From: an uncultured Clostridia bacterium
Lineage (GTDB): Bacteria; Bacillota; Clostridia; Monoglobales; Monoglobaceae
Direction: 5' to 3'
Assembly (NCBI GenBank): GCA_947625905.1
Contig: CANQQJ010000013.1
Coordinates: 1-64,000 of the forward strand
Length of the DNA: 64,000 bases
Every line of letters starts with the position of its first letter. The first letter of the stretch is position 1. This document shows positions 28,976 through 38,893 of this stretch, in pieces. The position numbers were made by a program, and so were the translations under genes. Under the pieces are notes generated by a model. It made no database searches, was not told where the DNA came from, and saw only the letters and a list, made by a program, of their open reading frames with translations.

Positions 28976-30310
28976 TTATTTATTCTTGCTGCGCTGCTGT
29001 GCCGCGCGGAGTTTATCCTTCGCGACCTTTATCTGCTGTACCTGTCGTCTTCTGGAGGGACAGCTGAAAGCGCAGCTTCCGCATTCTATGCAGTCAACAA
29101 TGTTAAGTTTTTCAAGCGTCTTAAAATCATCAATTCTCGCAGCCGCGTCAAGCTTGTTCGGCAAAAGTCTCATAGGACAAGCGAATACGCACTTTCCGCA
29201 TCTCAGGCACGCGGTTTCTTCATATCCGTATGCCTCATCCTCGCTGAAAGCAAGCAAGCCGGAAGTTCCCTTTATAGCGGGAACATCCAGATTCGGCAGC
29301 GCAGTACCCATCATGGGGCCGCCCATGATAACCTTGGCCGGCTCCTCGGTGAAGCCTCCGGTCTGCTCGTAAACAGACTTAAGCGATGTTCCTATAAGAA
29401 CCTTGAAATTGCCGGGATTTTTGGCGCATTTTCCGCCGGTTGTAACGATTCTGGAAGTAACCGGAATTCCGCGTGTCACGGCTTGATAGATAGCGCGGCA
29501 GGTGTCAACGTTGCACACTATTGCTCCCACCTGCCAGGGAAGCTGACCGGGGCCGACCTTTCGTCCCGTGATCGCGTTGATAAGCTGCTTCTCACCGCCT
29601 TGCGGATACTTGGTTTTGAGAGTATGTACGTGAATATTCACATCTTTGTTTTTTGCCGCCATGGCCGTCATTGTCTCGATAGCAAGCTCTTTGTTGTTTT
29701 CGATTCCTACATGTCCGTCCTTGAGCCCGAATATGTGCATAACGATCTTAAGACCGCCTATAACCTGCTCGGGGATCTCAAGCATTGTGCGGTAATCGGA
29801 TGTGAGATAAGGCTCGCATTCGGCAGCGTTGACAATAACATAGTCAATGTTTGCTTCGGGCGGCGGAGAAAATTTTACGTGCGTCGGGAAAGTCGCTCCT
29901 CCGAGGCCGACAATTCCCGCCTCCTTTATGATCTCAATAATCTCTTGGGGCGAAAGCTTGGTATAATCGCTGCAGCCCTTTAGATCGGGACAGACCTTAT
30001 CCTGCTCGTCATCCTCAATTACAATGGACTGAACCATAAGTCCGTTGGGATGCATGCGCTTTTCGATCGCCTTGACGCGTCCCGATACGGACGAGTGAAT
30101 GCAGGCGGACACAAATCCGCCCGCTTCGGCAATCTTCTGGCAGGCATACACGTAGTCCCCGACGTTGACGATCGGCTTTGCCGGTGCGCCGATATGCTGA
30201 GTCATCGGATAAACCATTTCCTTGGAAGGATAAAGCTCAACGATCGGTTTGTCGGCAGTAGGCGCCTTCATGTCATTGGGATGAACGCCGCCATGGAATG
30301 TTTTCAACAT
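28976..30310 (-). CDS. rnfC: RnfC subunit
   Basis: TFHGGVHPNDMK...GGATFPTHVKF...CLRCGKCVFACPMRLLP and CIECGSCAFSCPS clusters. Confidence 0.94.
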   Translation of the reverse strand: MLKTFHGGVHPNDMKAPTADKPIVELYPSKEMVYPMTQHIGAPAKPIVNVGDYVYACQKIAEAGGFVSACIHSSVSGRVKAIEKRMHPNGLMVQSIVIEDDEQDKVCPDLKGCSDYTKLSPQEIIEIIKEAGIVGLGGATFPTHVKFSPPPEANIDYVIVNAAECEPYLTSDYRTMLEIPEQVIGGLKIVMHIFGLKDGHVGIENNKELAIETMTAMAAKNKDVNIHVHTLKTKYPQGGEKQLINAITGRKVGPGQLPWQVGAIVCNVDTCRAIYQAVTRGIPVTSRIVTTGGKCAKNPGNFKVLIGTSLKSVYEQTGGFTEEPAKVIMGGPMMGTALPNLDVPAIKGTSGLLAFSEDEAYGYEETACLRCGKCVFACPMRLLPNKLDAAARIDDFKTLEKLNIVDCIECGSCAFSCPSRRRQVQQIKVAKDKLRAAQQRSKNK

Positions 30311-30501
30311 TATAACTACCTCCTGTATTTATTATTAATTATTTATCGCTTTTATTTGGTGCAGAGAATATAAACCACAATATATTCCGTTTTTTTACAC
30401 AATACTGCACAATACCTATTATAACTTTATTTAAATTGTATGTCAATATAAATAAAATTATTTTATCGCAAATTTTTAATTAACGACGGTTCGACATATA
30501 A

Positions 30502-32904
30502 TTATTCGAGTTCACTGCCGTTCATTGTGTTAAACGTAAAGGCGGGCAAACCGCTGTCGTCGGTGAGATTCGGCATTTCGGGATACGCTCCCCAAGCGTA
30601 CATAACATTCTTCGGATTCACAACATCCTCGCTGTAAACAATCACCTTGTCATCTTCTATTTCGGCAGTCGCCGGATAGAATTTGCCTTCGATGTCGGAA
30701 ATATAGAATTCATGCAGCACGTTTGTGTCGGTCATCGAATCAGCTATTTTTTCATCACAGACCGAGTCGGCATACGCTGACTTATCCATGATTCTGAGCG
30801 AGCCGGTATGTTCAAACGTCAGCTCGATATAATCGTCAAAGACACGCATGCTCTTATAAACGGGACCCGAGACAACACGATCCTCGTCTCCGTATATATC
30901 ATGACCCGCATAATCAAGAAATCTGTCTGCGACGATCTTTTTCTGCCAAGGATGTATATCTGTCCTCGCACAGCCGGTATCTTGGTCGTATCTGCCGATT
31001 ATGTCAAGCAGACTGAACATTCCCAGATTATTACGTTCGGCAACTCTCTGCAGGGCCATGCGCTGACCTTCTCTTATTTCGCTTTCGTCCTTAACGCCGT
31101 ATCTGGCAAGCTGGACATAATAAAACGGAAGTTCAGGGTCGGACCATTTTTCGCGATAACTGTCGATAAGTCCCGACATAGCGTCGGCGTATTGACCCGC
31201 GTTCATGTTTGTGCGGTACTGGTCAGCCTCGCCTTGGTACCACAGGACGCCTTTGATTTTCTGTTTGGTAAACGGATATATCCTGTTGTTGTAAAGACTC
31301 CCATCAGTGCCGACAAACGAGCCGCTGCTTTCTCCGCGCGGGAACCACTTGTTTATTTCCGTGTCGCCCACGGCTACACTTATAATTCCCACATTCCTGC
31401 CGTAACGCTCGTGTATTCCCTGCGCGAAATAATAGGCGATAGCCGACAAATACGCCGCTCTGTCGGTGGTAAGCTCGGACCAGTAATCGTTCCAGTCGTT
31501 AAGCGGAACATTGTCGATCTCTCCGCGTGCACCCATAAGACCGATATTATACAAGTTGATCATACGTATGTCGCGGCTTGAGGATTCTTTTTTGCCCTGC
31601 GCTGTTTTGAGATATTCATCCGCCTCTTTTTCGCCGCATAGATAAAATTCCATATTCGATTGTCCCGCGAATACCCATACGTCGCCGAATGTTATATTTT
31701 CAAATTCCAGTTCTTCATCGCCGCAATAAACCTTCATGGTGTAGTTTCCGCCGTTCGGAAACGCGCCGAAATTTATCTCCCAGTCCGATATGTCCCGGGC
31801 AATACCCGAAGCGGCATAAAGCTCGCCGGTGTCAACGTTTTCGATCTCGGCCTCAACGACAGAGCCGCAGGGTGCTTTTCCTGATATTACAAGATCAGTG
31901 TCTGCCTGAAACATCATATTGTCGCTGTATATGTTCGCCATTGACAAAGGCGGCGACGCCTCTGTATATTTGTAGTTGAGAGGCGAGGTAAGAACACTGT
32001 CCATAGTGGCGGAGTCATAGGCGATAATCATAATTCTGTCGCCCAGCTCGACATTGAGTTTTTCAAAACCTATATCATAGTATTCGCCGGGCACAAAATG
32101 ACAGTCGCGCGTGTCAAAGCTCTTGATCACATTTGCGCGGTTATAAATTGCCATTATAATTCGTCCGTCAAACTCGGCCGCGGCATCAAACGCCGTGAGC
32201 CTCAAGCTTGTGTCATTTATAGTCTCGAGACTTGCGGTATCGGTATTAACGATCCCGTCCTCACAAATCCACTCAACTTCACCAAGGTGCGCATCAGGCG
32301 AAAACTCCACTTTAAAATATCTGTACATTCCGTAGCCGCTGAACAAAACCGTATGCCAATCCGGAGTTAAATTTCCGTTGGCATCGGGATCAATCGTTCC
32401 CAGTTCAACGAAAAATTTATTGTCTTTAGAAGCCAGAAACTTTGTGCCGACACATGAATCCGCGGATTCTTGAGATGACGCGTCGGGAATATATCTGATA
32501 TGCGACAGCGCCTTTAGTGAACCCGCGTCCAGCGTCACCCAATCAGAAACATTTGATGTAGATGTCGACGGATCGCCGTCGTAGATCATGCCGGCTCCGC
32601 CTATAGTGTTATAGCTTCCGTCAGAAGTCTTTAAATTTGCGGGAGTAATCGCATCGGGCTTAACAGCGGGCGACTGGGGCGAATAAAGTTTCAGCGCCGG
32701 CTCGTCCGTCACTGTCTCGTTTTGCACGTCGTTTTCATTAAACATGGCGGAAAAAGCCGCTTTAACCGTATTTTGAATTTGGCCCGGGAAAAAGTAAAGT
32801 CCCGACACTGCCGCGGCAGCAAGAATGACCGCAATGCACAGCACAGCGATAATTCCTCTTTTTTTATTTGAATTTTTCTTTTCGGGAATACTTTTGTCTG
32901 TCAT
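30502..32904 (-). CDS. Membrane-anchored SGNH/sialate O-acetylesterase-like protein with discoidin-like domain
   Basis: N-terminal TM; F5/8-type region (VTLDAGSLKALSHIRYIPDA...); GDVWVFAGQSNMEFYL, WYQGEADQYR, DIHPWQKKIVADRF. Confidence 0.82.
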   Translation of the reverse strand: MTDKSIPEKKNSNKKRGIIAVLCIAVILAAAAVSGLYFFPGQIQNTVKAAFSAMFNENDVQNETVTDEPALKLYSPQSPAVKPDAITPANLKTSDGSYNTIGGAGMIYDGDPSTSTSNVSDWVTLDAGSLKALSHIRYIPDASSQESADSCVGTKFLASKDNKFFVELGTIDPDANGNLTPDWHTVLFSGYGMYRYFKVEFSPDAHLGEVEWICEDGIVNTDTASLETINDTSLRLTAFDAAAEFDGRIIMAIYNRANVIKSFDTRDCHFVPGEYYDIGFEKLNVELGDRIMIIAYDSATMDSVLTSPLNYKYTEASPPLSMANIYSDNMMFQADTDLVISGKAPCGSVVEAEIENVDTGELYAASGIARDISDWEINFGAFPNGGNYTMKVYCGDEELEFENITFGDVWVFAGQSNMEFYLCGEKEADEYLKTAQGKKESSSRDIRMINLYNIGLMGARGEIDNVPLNDWNDYWSELTTDRAAYLSAIAYYFAQGIHERYGRNVGIISVAVGDTEINKWFPRGESSGSFVGTDGSLYNNRIYPFTKQKIKGVLWYQGEADQYRTNMNAGQYADAMSGLIDSYREKWSDPELPFYYVQLARYGVKDESEIREGQRMALQRVAERNNLGMFSLLDIIGRYDQDTGCARTDIHPWQKKIVADRFLDYAGHDIYGDEDRVVSGPVYKSMRVFDDYIELTFEHTGSLRIMDKSAYADSVCDEKIADSMTDTNVLHEFYISDIEGKFYPATAEIEDDKVIVYSEDVVNPKNVMYAWGAYPEMPNLTDDSGLPAFTFNTMNGSELE

Positions 32905-33007
32905 GATTTATCTCCGAATATTTCATTAATAATCCGTATTTATTATACCAAATAATCAGCCTGACTTCAAGCTTGTTACAATATTTTAATATTGCTGCAA
33001 CAACTTA

Positions 33008-33817
33008 TTATAAACCCAAAATTTTCGCGGCATTTTTGTAATATATATTTTGAAGCTCATCGTCTGAAAGGTCAGCGCTTTCAAGAAATCCCATCGACAC
33101 TCTCGCCGACTGCCACGGCATATCGGTGCCGAAAAGTATTTTTTCGCTTCCGTGATTTTTGATTATTCTTTTAAACTGTCCGGGATCAATAAAACCCTTG
33201 GTATAGGAGACATCGAATTTGATCGGGGTGCCGACAAGGTATTTTTCAACATCGTCCCAAAGTCTCCATCCGCCCATATGCGCCGCGATTATGTACTCTC
33301 CGCTGACATAGTCGAGAACGCGGCTTAAACATTCCGGCAGACAGTGGACCGGTTCGGGCATACCTATGTCCCGCCCCGCGTGAAAAAGCGTGTATAGCTT
33401 AAGCTCCTCGGCTTTTTTGAGGATCCTGACTGTTTCTGGTGCCGAAACGTATACTCTCTGATATTCGGGGTGAAGCTTTATACCTTTTAAACCCGACTCT
33501 TTTATCTCCTCAAGCACTCTCTCCCAATCATCCTGCATCGGGTGCAGACTGCCGAAAGAAAAAATGCCGTCTTTCCCGTTTATTTCCCGGGCAAATCTGT
33601 TAATTGACGTCGACTGAGTAACGGTTGTCGCAATAGGCATGACTACCGAGATATCAACACCGTCGCGTTTCATATGCTCTTTAAGGCTGCGCAGAGTGCC
33701 GTCTCCGTCCGGAGGATAGCTTCTGCCCTGCATATCAATTATATTTTGCTCAAGATTAGCCATGGCTCTTTCGGAAATTTTATCCGGAAAAACATGTGTG
33801 TGAAAATCTATAATCAT
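33008..33817 (-). CDS. Amidohydrolase-family metal-dependent hydrolase
   Basis: MIIDFHTHVFPDKIS...GIKLHPEYQ...IIAAHMGGWRLWDDVEKYL...ILFGTDMPWQSAR. Confidence 0.88.
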   Translation of the reverse strand: MIIDFHTHVFPDKISERAMANLEQNIIDMQGRSYPPDGDGTLRSLKEHMKRDGVDISVVMPIATTVTQSTSINRFAREINGKDGIFSFGSLHPMQDDWERVLEEIKESGLKGIKLHPEYQRVYVSAPETVRILKKAEELKLYTLFHAGRDIGMPEPVHCLPECLSRVLDYVSGEYIIAAHMGGWRLWDDVEKYLVGTPIKFDVSYTKGFIDPGQFKRIIKNHGSEKILFGTDMPWQSARVSMGFLESADLSDDELQNIYYKNAAKILGL

Positions 33818-33835
33818 TATATTTCCTCCAAATTT

Positions 33836-36220
33836 TTAATTGCCGTGACCGAAGACCTCATTGGCTATCTTAACGGTCACACCGGCGTCTTTACCGTAAT
33901 AATCGGCGCCGACGAACTCGACATACTCCTCGTTCAAAACCGCTCCGCCGACAACAATTTTCGCTTTACAGCCCGCTTTTTTGAGCGCGGCGATCGTGTC
34001 TTTCATGCTCTTGACGGTAGTCGTCATAAGCGCGCTGAGGCCGATAAGCTTTATGTCATGCTTAATAGCGGCTTTTACAACAACTTCTTCGGGCACATCC
34101 TTGCCTAAGTCGATCACATCGTAGCCGTAATTCTCGAGCAGCATCTTTACAATATTCTTTCCGATATCGTGAATATCGCCGCGAACGGTGGCAAGAATAA
34201 TCTTCCCTCTTCCTCCGTCCTCTGTCGCCGAGCTTTCCTTTAAGACTCCGAATCCGCTTTTTACCGCCTCGGCCGACTGAATAAGCTGCGGCAGAAACAC
34301 AGTTCCGCTTTCGTATCTGTCGCCCACAATGTCAAGGGCGGGTATAAAGTATTGATTAATAATACTTATCGGATCGCTCGTTTTAAGCAGCTCTCCGGTC
34401 AAATCACGGGCGAGCTCGCGTCTGCCGTCAATTATAGCGGTTTTAAGGTCGCCGTCCGAAACACTTATATCCGATTTTTCCGCAGGACCTGCCGAAAGGG
34501 TATTCTCGGTTTTATAATCTGCGTAATTATTGATATAATCGACCGCATCCTTGTCCTGATTATTAAGCACTTTATAGGCGCGGAAAACTTTCATTATCTC
34601 CGCGCTCATGGGATTAACAATTGCGGAATCAAGGCCCGCTCCGAATCCCGCGGCGAGAAAAACGCTGTTTAAAATCGGCCTGGCCGGAAGTCCGAATGAG
34701 ACGTTGCTGACACCAAGGACAGTCTTGACGCCGAGGCGTTTGACCAAGCGTATAGCCTTGATCGTCTCGATAACAAGACTCTGCTGCGCCGAAGCTGTCA
34801 AAACCAGACAGTCTATTATTATATCCTCTTTCGGGATCCCGAAAGATTCGGCTGCGGCTATTATTTTCTCGGCAATACGAAGTCTGCCCTCCGCGGCCTC
34901 GGGAATGCCGCTCTCGTCAAGGCACAGTCCCACAACGACCGCGCCGTACTTTGCGGCGATCGGAAGTATCGCTTCCAAACTCTCGGCCTTGCCGTTTACC
35001 GAGTTGATTATCGGCTTGCCGTTATAAACTCTAATCGCTTTTTCTATAGCTGCCGCGTCGCTGCTGTCAAGCTGGAGCGGCAGATTTACAGCAGCCTGTA
35101 TCTCGCGCACGGCGCGCGTGAGAGCCGCGGCCTCGTCGATCTCGGGCAGACCGCAGTTCACATCCAGAACATCTGCTCCGGCGTCCTTTTGGCTTATCGC
35201 CTCGCCGACCAAATAACCGAAATCCTGTGCCCTCAGCTTTTCTTTAAGCTTTTTCTTTCCGGTGGGATTGATCCTTTCGCCGATCAATGTGACACCTTGG
35301 TCAAATATCACAGTCTTTGTACCGGAGCAAACCGCCGTCTCCCGCGGCGATTCAAGCTTAACATAAGGCAGATCGGCTATAGCCTCCTTCGTTTTTCTTA
35401 TATATTCCGGCGTTGTTCCGCAGCAGCCTCCTATGACCGCGGCACCTTTTTCCGCTATTTTTCTCATATATCCCGCGAACTCTTCCGCGGTTATGTCATA
35501 CGATGTCTCTCCGTTTCTTATTGACGGGAGACCCGCGTTGGGCTGCACCATAAGCGGAACACGAGAGTGCGCTGCAAGCTTATCAATAACCGGCATAAGC
35601 CGATCCGGGCCCAATGAGCAGTTAACGCCCAGCGCGTCAACGCGGAGGCCCGACAATGTGACGGCAGCGGAAACCGGGTCGCATCCTACAAAAGTACGGC
35701 CGTCCTCCTGAAAAGTCATGGTCACAAAAACAGGAAGGCTTGTGTTTTCTCTCGCGGCAAGCACCGCGGCTTTCACCTCGAGCAGATCAGACATGGTCTC
35801 AAAAAGCACAAGATCGGCGCCCGCTTTTTCTCCGGCTATAAGCTGTTCTTTGAACAGCTTATAAGCCTCATCGAATCCGAGCGTTCCCATCGGCTCCATC
35901 AGCTGACCCAATGGCCCGATATCCAACGCAGCGTATTTGGCGCCGCTTTTTTTCGCAAGAGCCACGCCCGATGCGATTATTTCCTCAACGGAGTAACCCG
36001 AGCCCTTAAGCTTAAAAGCGTTGGCCTGAAAAGTGTTCGAAGTGATAACGTCGGCGCCCGCGTCAATATATTGCCTATGTATCGAGAGTACCGTTTCGGG
36101 ATGCTCGATATTATAAACCTCGGGCAGTCCGCCGGCCTCAAGACCCGCGCGCTGCAGCATAGTGCCCATCGCTCCGTCAAAAATCAATCTGTTACTCTTT
36201 ATATAATCAATTACGTCCAC
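33836..36220 (-). CDS. metH: B12-dependent methionine synthase lacking the reactivation domain (Hcy, pterin, B12 domains)
   Basis: IFDGAMGTMLQRAGL, GGCCGTTPEYI, GERINPTGKKKLKE, B12-binding RGDIHDIGKNIV...LGKDVPEE. 794 aa ending at the B12 domain. Confidence 0.93.
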   Translation of the reverse strand: MDVIDYIKSNRLIFDGAMGTMLQRAGLEAGGLPEVYNIEHPETVLSIHRQYIDAGADVITSNTFQANAFKLKGSGYSVEEIIASGVALAKKSGAKYAALDIGPLGQLMEPMGTLGFDEAYKLFKEQLIAGEKAGADLVLFETMSDLLEVKAAVLAARENTSLPVFVTMTFQEDGRTFVGCDPVSAAVTLSGLRVDALGVNCSLGPDRLMPVIDKLAAHSRVPLMVQPNAGLPSIRNGETSYDITAEEFAGYMRKIAEKGAAVIGGCCGTTPEYIRKTKEAIADLPYVKLESPRETAVCSGTKTVIFDQGVTLIGERINPTGKKKLKEKLRAQDFGYLVGEAISQKDAGADVLDVNCGLPEIDEAAALTRAVREIQAAVNLPLQLDSSDAAAIEKAIRVYNGKPIINSVNGKAESLEAILPIAAKYGAVVVGLCLDESGIPEAAEGRLRIAEKIIAAAESFGIPKEDIIIDCLVLTASAQQSLVIETIKAIRLVKRLGVKTVLGVSNVSFGLPARPILNSVFLAAGFGAGLDSAIVNPMSAEIMKVFRAYKVLNNQDKDAVDYINNYADYKTENTLSAGPAEKSDISVSDGDLKTAIIDGRRELARDLTGELLKTSDPISIINQYFIPALDIVGDRYESGTVFLPQLIQSAEAVKSGFGVLKESSATEDGGRGKIILATVRGDIHDIGKNIVKMLLENYGYDVIDLGKDVPEEVVVKAAIKHDIKLIGLSALMTTTVKSMKDTIAALKKAGCKAKIVVGGAVLNEEYVEFVGADYYGKDAGVTVKIANEVFGHGN

Positions 36221-36902
36221 AGGTACTGCCCGCCTTTCTGAATTTACATCTGTCTCTCATAGAGCATATGTCGCAGCCCGACTTTTTCACGGGCGCGGAA
36301 TAATTTTTTGCGAATCCTATTATCGCGGTAACCGATTTTCCGGGTATCATCAGCGATGTGTCGGTCAGGGTAAGCCCGATTTTTCTTTCCGCGTCAAGGA
36401 GATTCAGCAAGCTTCTTTGGTTCGCAAGCGAAAAATCGCCGTACCCCGGAGAAAATCTGAAATTCGTCCCGAATCCCTCTTCCTCCGCTTTCTGTTTAAT
36501 TTCGTTTTGTGCAAGATCGCATACCTTCTCGATAAAATCCGCCGCACACGCGTCAAGCACGACCGCTCTCAGCATATCGGTATTCTGTGCCACTCTGATC
36601 ATATTATCGGCCTCTATGCCGAGTGTAGCCGCCATTAATACGCATTTTTTGCAGTCTCTCAAATGCTCATATATATCGTTTCCTGTCAGCCTGATATTTG
36701 TTCCCAAAAGCTCTATACAAGACTCGCCGTTTTGAAATCCGATCTTTATATCAAATATTTTATAAATATAACGATAACGCGCGGTTTTTAGTATATCATC
36801 AACGCAGCTGTCGATCATATTCATTATATCGCCTCTTACCGTCCGACCTTTGTGCCCAAGATAGCGCAGGATCTCGCTCTTGTCAAGAATAATATCGCTC
36901 AT
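36207..36902 (-). CDS. Stand-alone methionine synthase activation-domain-like protein
   Basis: EAEEEGFGTNFRFSPGYGDFSLANQRSLLNLLDAERKIGLTLTDTSLMIPGKSVTAIIGF; C-terminal Cys motif CDICSMRDRCKFRKAGSTC; overlaps metH start by 14 nt. Confidence 0.88.
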   Translation of the reverse strand: MSDIILDKSEILRYLGHKGRTVRGDIMNMIDSCVDDILKTARYRYIYKIFDIKIGFQNGESCIELLGTNIRLTGNDIYEHLRDCKKCVLMAATLGIEADNMIRVAQNTDMLRAVVLDACAADFIEKVCDLAQNEIKQKAEEEGFGTNFRFSPGYGDFSLANQRSLLNLLDAERKIGLTLTDTSLMIPGKSVTAIIGFAKNYSAPVKKSGCDICSMRDRCKFRKAGSTCGRN

Positions 36903-36915
36903 TTGTCAAACCGCC

Positions 36916-37794
36916 TTAAACATACTCAATCAGCCGCGCGGCGATCTCGGGCTTGTTCATCGAGTATATATGTATACCCGGAACGCCGTTTTTTGCAAGG
37001 TCTCTGATCTGCTCGCCGGCGTATTCTATGCCCGCCTTTAGCAGATCCTCGGGATTTGACTCATACTTATTGAGGAGCTTGATCATTGCCGACGGCAGAG
37101 ATGCGCCGCAAGTGAATATCATATTTGATATCTGACTCTTTGACATCATCGGCATTATTCCGGGAGTAATCGGAACCGTTATATTATGTTTCGCAGCTTC
37201 ATCAATAAATCTGTAGAAATACTCATTGCTGAAAAACAGCTGGCTCACAAACAGCTCCGCTCCCGCATCCTGCTTGACCTTAACGTATTCCACGCTGTCG
37301 CTTAAATTTTCGCACTCAATATGACCTTCGGGATAGGCCGCCGCCGCAACGCAAAGCCCGCTGCTTGACTTTATTTTCTCGATCAGTCTATACGCGTAGT
37401 GATACTCGATTTTCGACTCGTCGAATCCGTCTTTCGGAATATCACCTCGCAGCGCAAGCACGTTTTCGATACCGGAATTTTCGATTTCTCCGAGCTCCGC
37501 CTCAATAGATTGCGAAGTTGACGCAATACAGGTCAGATGCGCCATAGACTCGATCCCGAACTCGTTTTTAATTCTCGAGGCAAGCTCGATGGTTTTGTTG
37601 CGGTGCCCGCCGCTGCCGCCCGCGCCGCAAGTCACACTGATATACGCGGGGCTGATATCGCTGAGCTTTTTAAGCATATCTCCGACATTTCTGAAAGCTT
37701 CTTCCTTTTTAGGCGGGAATATCTCAAGGGAAACAACCGGCTTTGAGCCTCTTTTTTTAAATATATCCGAGATTTTCAAAAAATCTACCTCCAA
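36916..37794 (-). CDS. metF: Methylenetetrahydrofolate reductase
   Basis: VSLEIFPPKKEEAFRN, TCGAGGSG, ALRGDIPKDG, VKQDAGAELFVSQLFF. Confidence 0.93.
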   Translation of the reverse strand: MEVDFLKISDIFKKRGSKPVVSLEIFPPKKEEAFRNVGDMLKKLSDISPAYISVTCGAGGSGGHRNKTIELASRIKNEFGIESMAHLTCIASTSQSIEAELGEIENSGIENVLALRGDIPKDGFDESKIEYHYAYRLIEKIKSSSGLCVAAAAYPEGHIECENLSDSVEYVKVKQDAGAELFVSQLFFSNEYFYRFIDEAAKHNITVPITPGIMPMMSKSQISNMIFTCGASLPSAMIKLLNKYESNPEDLLKAGIEYAGEQIRDLAKNGVPGIHIYSMNKPEIAARLIEYV

Positions 37795-37872
37795 ATCCTA
37801 TTGCAAATTCCGTAATATTATAACATAATTCGGCAGCCAATGCAACCAAATTATATAAATAAATTATTTTGC

Positions 37873-37901
37873 TTGACAATCGGCGTATTTAGATATATAT
37901 T
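37873..37901 (+). promoter_or_regulatory. Promoter of Mrp ATPase gene
   Basis: TTGACA - 17 bp - TATATT. Confidence 0.75.
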
Positions 37902-37935
37902 AATCAATAATCAATATATGTAAGGAGATATAATC

Positions 37936-38772
37936 ATGAGCGATAACACAAACTGCACAAACGACTGCTCGTCCTGCGGAGAGAACTGCTCGTCGCGCAG
38001 AGCGGAGCAAAATTCATTTGAGGCTTTTCTCAATCCGTACAGCTCGGTAAAAAAAGTCATAGGCATTATGAGCGGCAAAGGCGGCGTGGGAAAATCATCC
38101 GTGACCGCAATGCTGGCTGCAAGCACGCAAAAGCAAGGCCTTAAAACAGCGATACTCGACGCCGATATCACGGGACCGTCGATACCCAAGGCATTCGGCA
38201 TCACACAAAAGGCGGCGGGCAGCAATTTCGGAATACTGCCCGAACAATCGACGAGCGGGATCGATATAATGTCCATCAACCTGCTGCTTGAGGACGACCG
38301 CGAACCGGTGGTTTGGCGCGGGCCCGTAATAGCGGGAACCGTTAAACAGTTCTGGACCGAGGTCTTTTGGGAAAACGAGGACATAATGTTCGTTGATATG
38401 CCTCCCGGCACCGGCGACGTTCCGCTCACGGTGTTCCAGTCGCTGCCCGTTGACGGAATAATCATTGTGACCTCGCCTCAGGAGCTTGTTTCAATGATAG
38501 TCTCAAAGGCGGTCAAAATGGCGGAGCTGATGAATATACCGATCATCGGACTTATTGAAAATATGAGTTATGTCAAATGCCCCGACTGCGGCAAAAAAAT
38601 CAATATATTCGGCGAGAGCCATATTGACGAGATCGCAAACACCCACGATCTTAAAGTGCTTGACAAGATCCCGATCGATCCCGAGATCGCGAAAGCCTGC
38701 GACGAGGGAACGATCGAGAGTCTCAATATAAATCCGGTCAAAAACGCGGTCGAGGAAATCAAAAAAATATAA
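37936..38772 (+). CDS. Mrp/NBP35-family Fe-S carrier P-loop ATPase
   Basis: Cys-rich N-terminus CTNDCSSCGENC; GIMSGKGGVGKSSVTAMLA; CPDCGKK. Confidence 0.93.
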   Translation: MSDNTNCTNDCSSCGENCSSRRAEQNSFEAFLNPYSSVKKVIGIMSGKGGVGKSSVTAMLAASTQKQGLKTAILDADITGPSIPKAFGITQKAAGSNFGILPEQSTSGIDIMSINLLLEDDREPVVWRGPVIAGTVKQFWTEVFWENEDIMFVDMPPGTGDVPLTVFQSLPVDGIIIVTSPQELVSMIVSKAVKMAELMNIPIIGLIENMSYVKCPDCGKKINIFGESHIDEIANTHDLKVLDKIPIDPEIAKACDEGTIESLNINPVKNAVEEIKKI

Positions 38773-38789
38773 TTATAAACGCATAAAAA

Positions 38790-38833
38790 TGATATGCACC
38801 TCCAAAAGTGTCTAACTTTTGGGGTGCATATCA
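38790..38833. repeat. Near-perfect 44-bp palindrome resembling two fused IS3-family ends; probable bidirectional terminator
   Basis: TGATATGCACCtCCAAAAGT-gtcta-ACTTTTGGGGTGCATATCA between convergent genes; resembles ccccaaaagttagacac-type IS3 termini. Confidence 0.6.
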
Positions 38834-38893
38834 AAGCAAAACCTGCTGTTTTTATTGTGATATTTTACAAGTTAAAATAATAATCGGCCAAAC

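Noticed and set aside
28445-29983. 512-aa plus-strand ORF across rnfD/rnfC
   Set aside because: Antisense to two clearly conserved rnf genes; translation has no recognisable domain.
37795-37935. SAM/S-box or cobalamin riboswitch upstream of metF
   Set aside because: The roughly 140-bp AT-rich divergent intergenic region lacks recognisable riboswitch core motifs.
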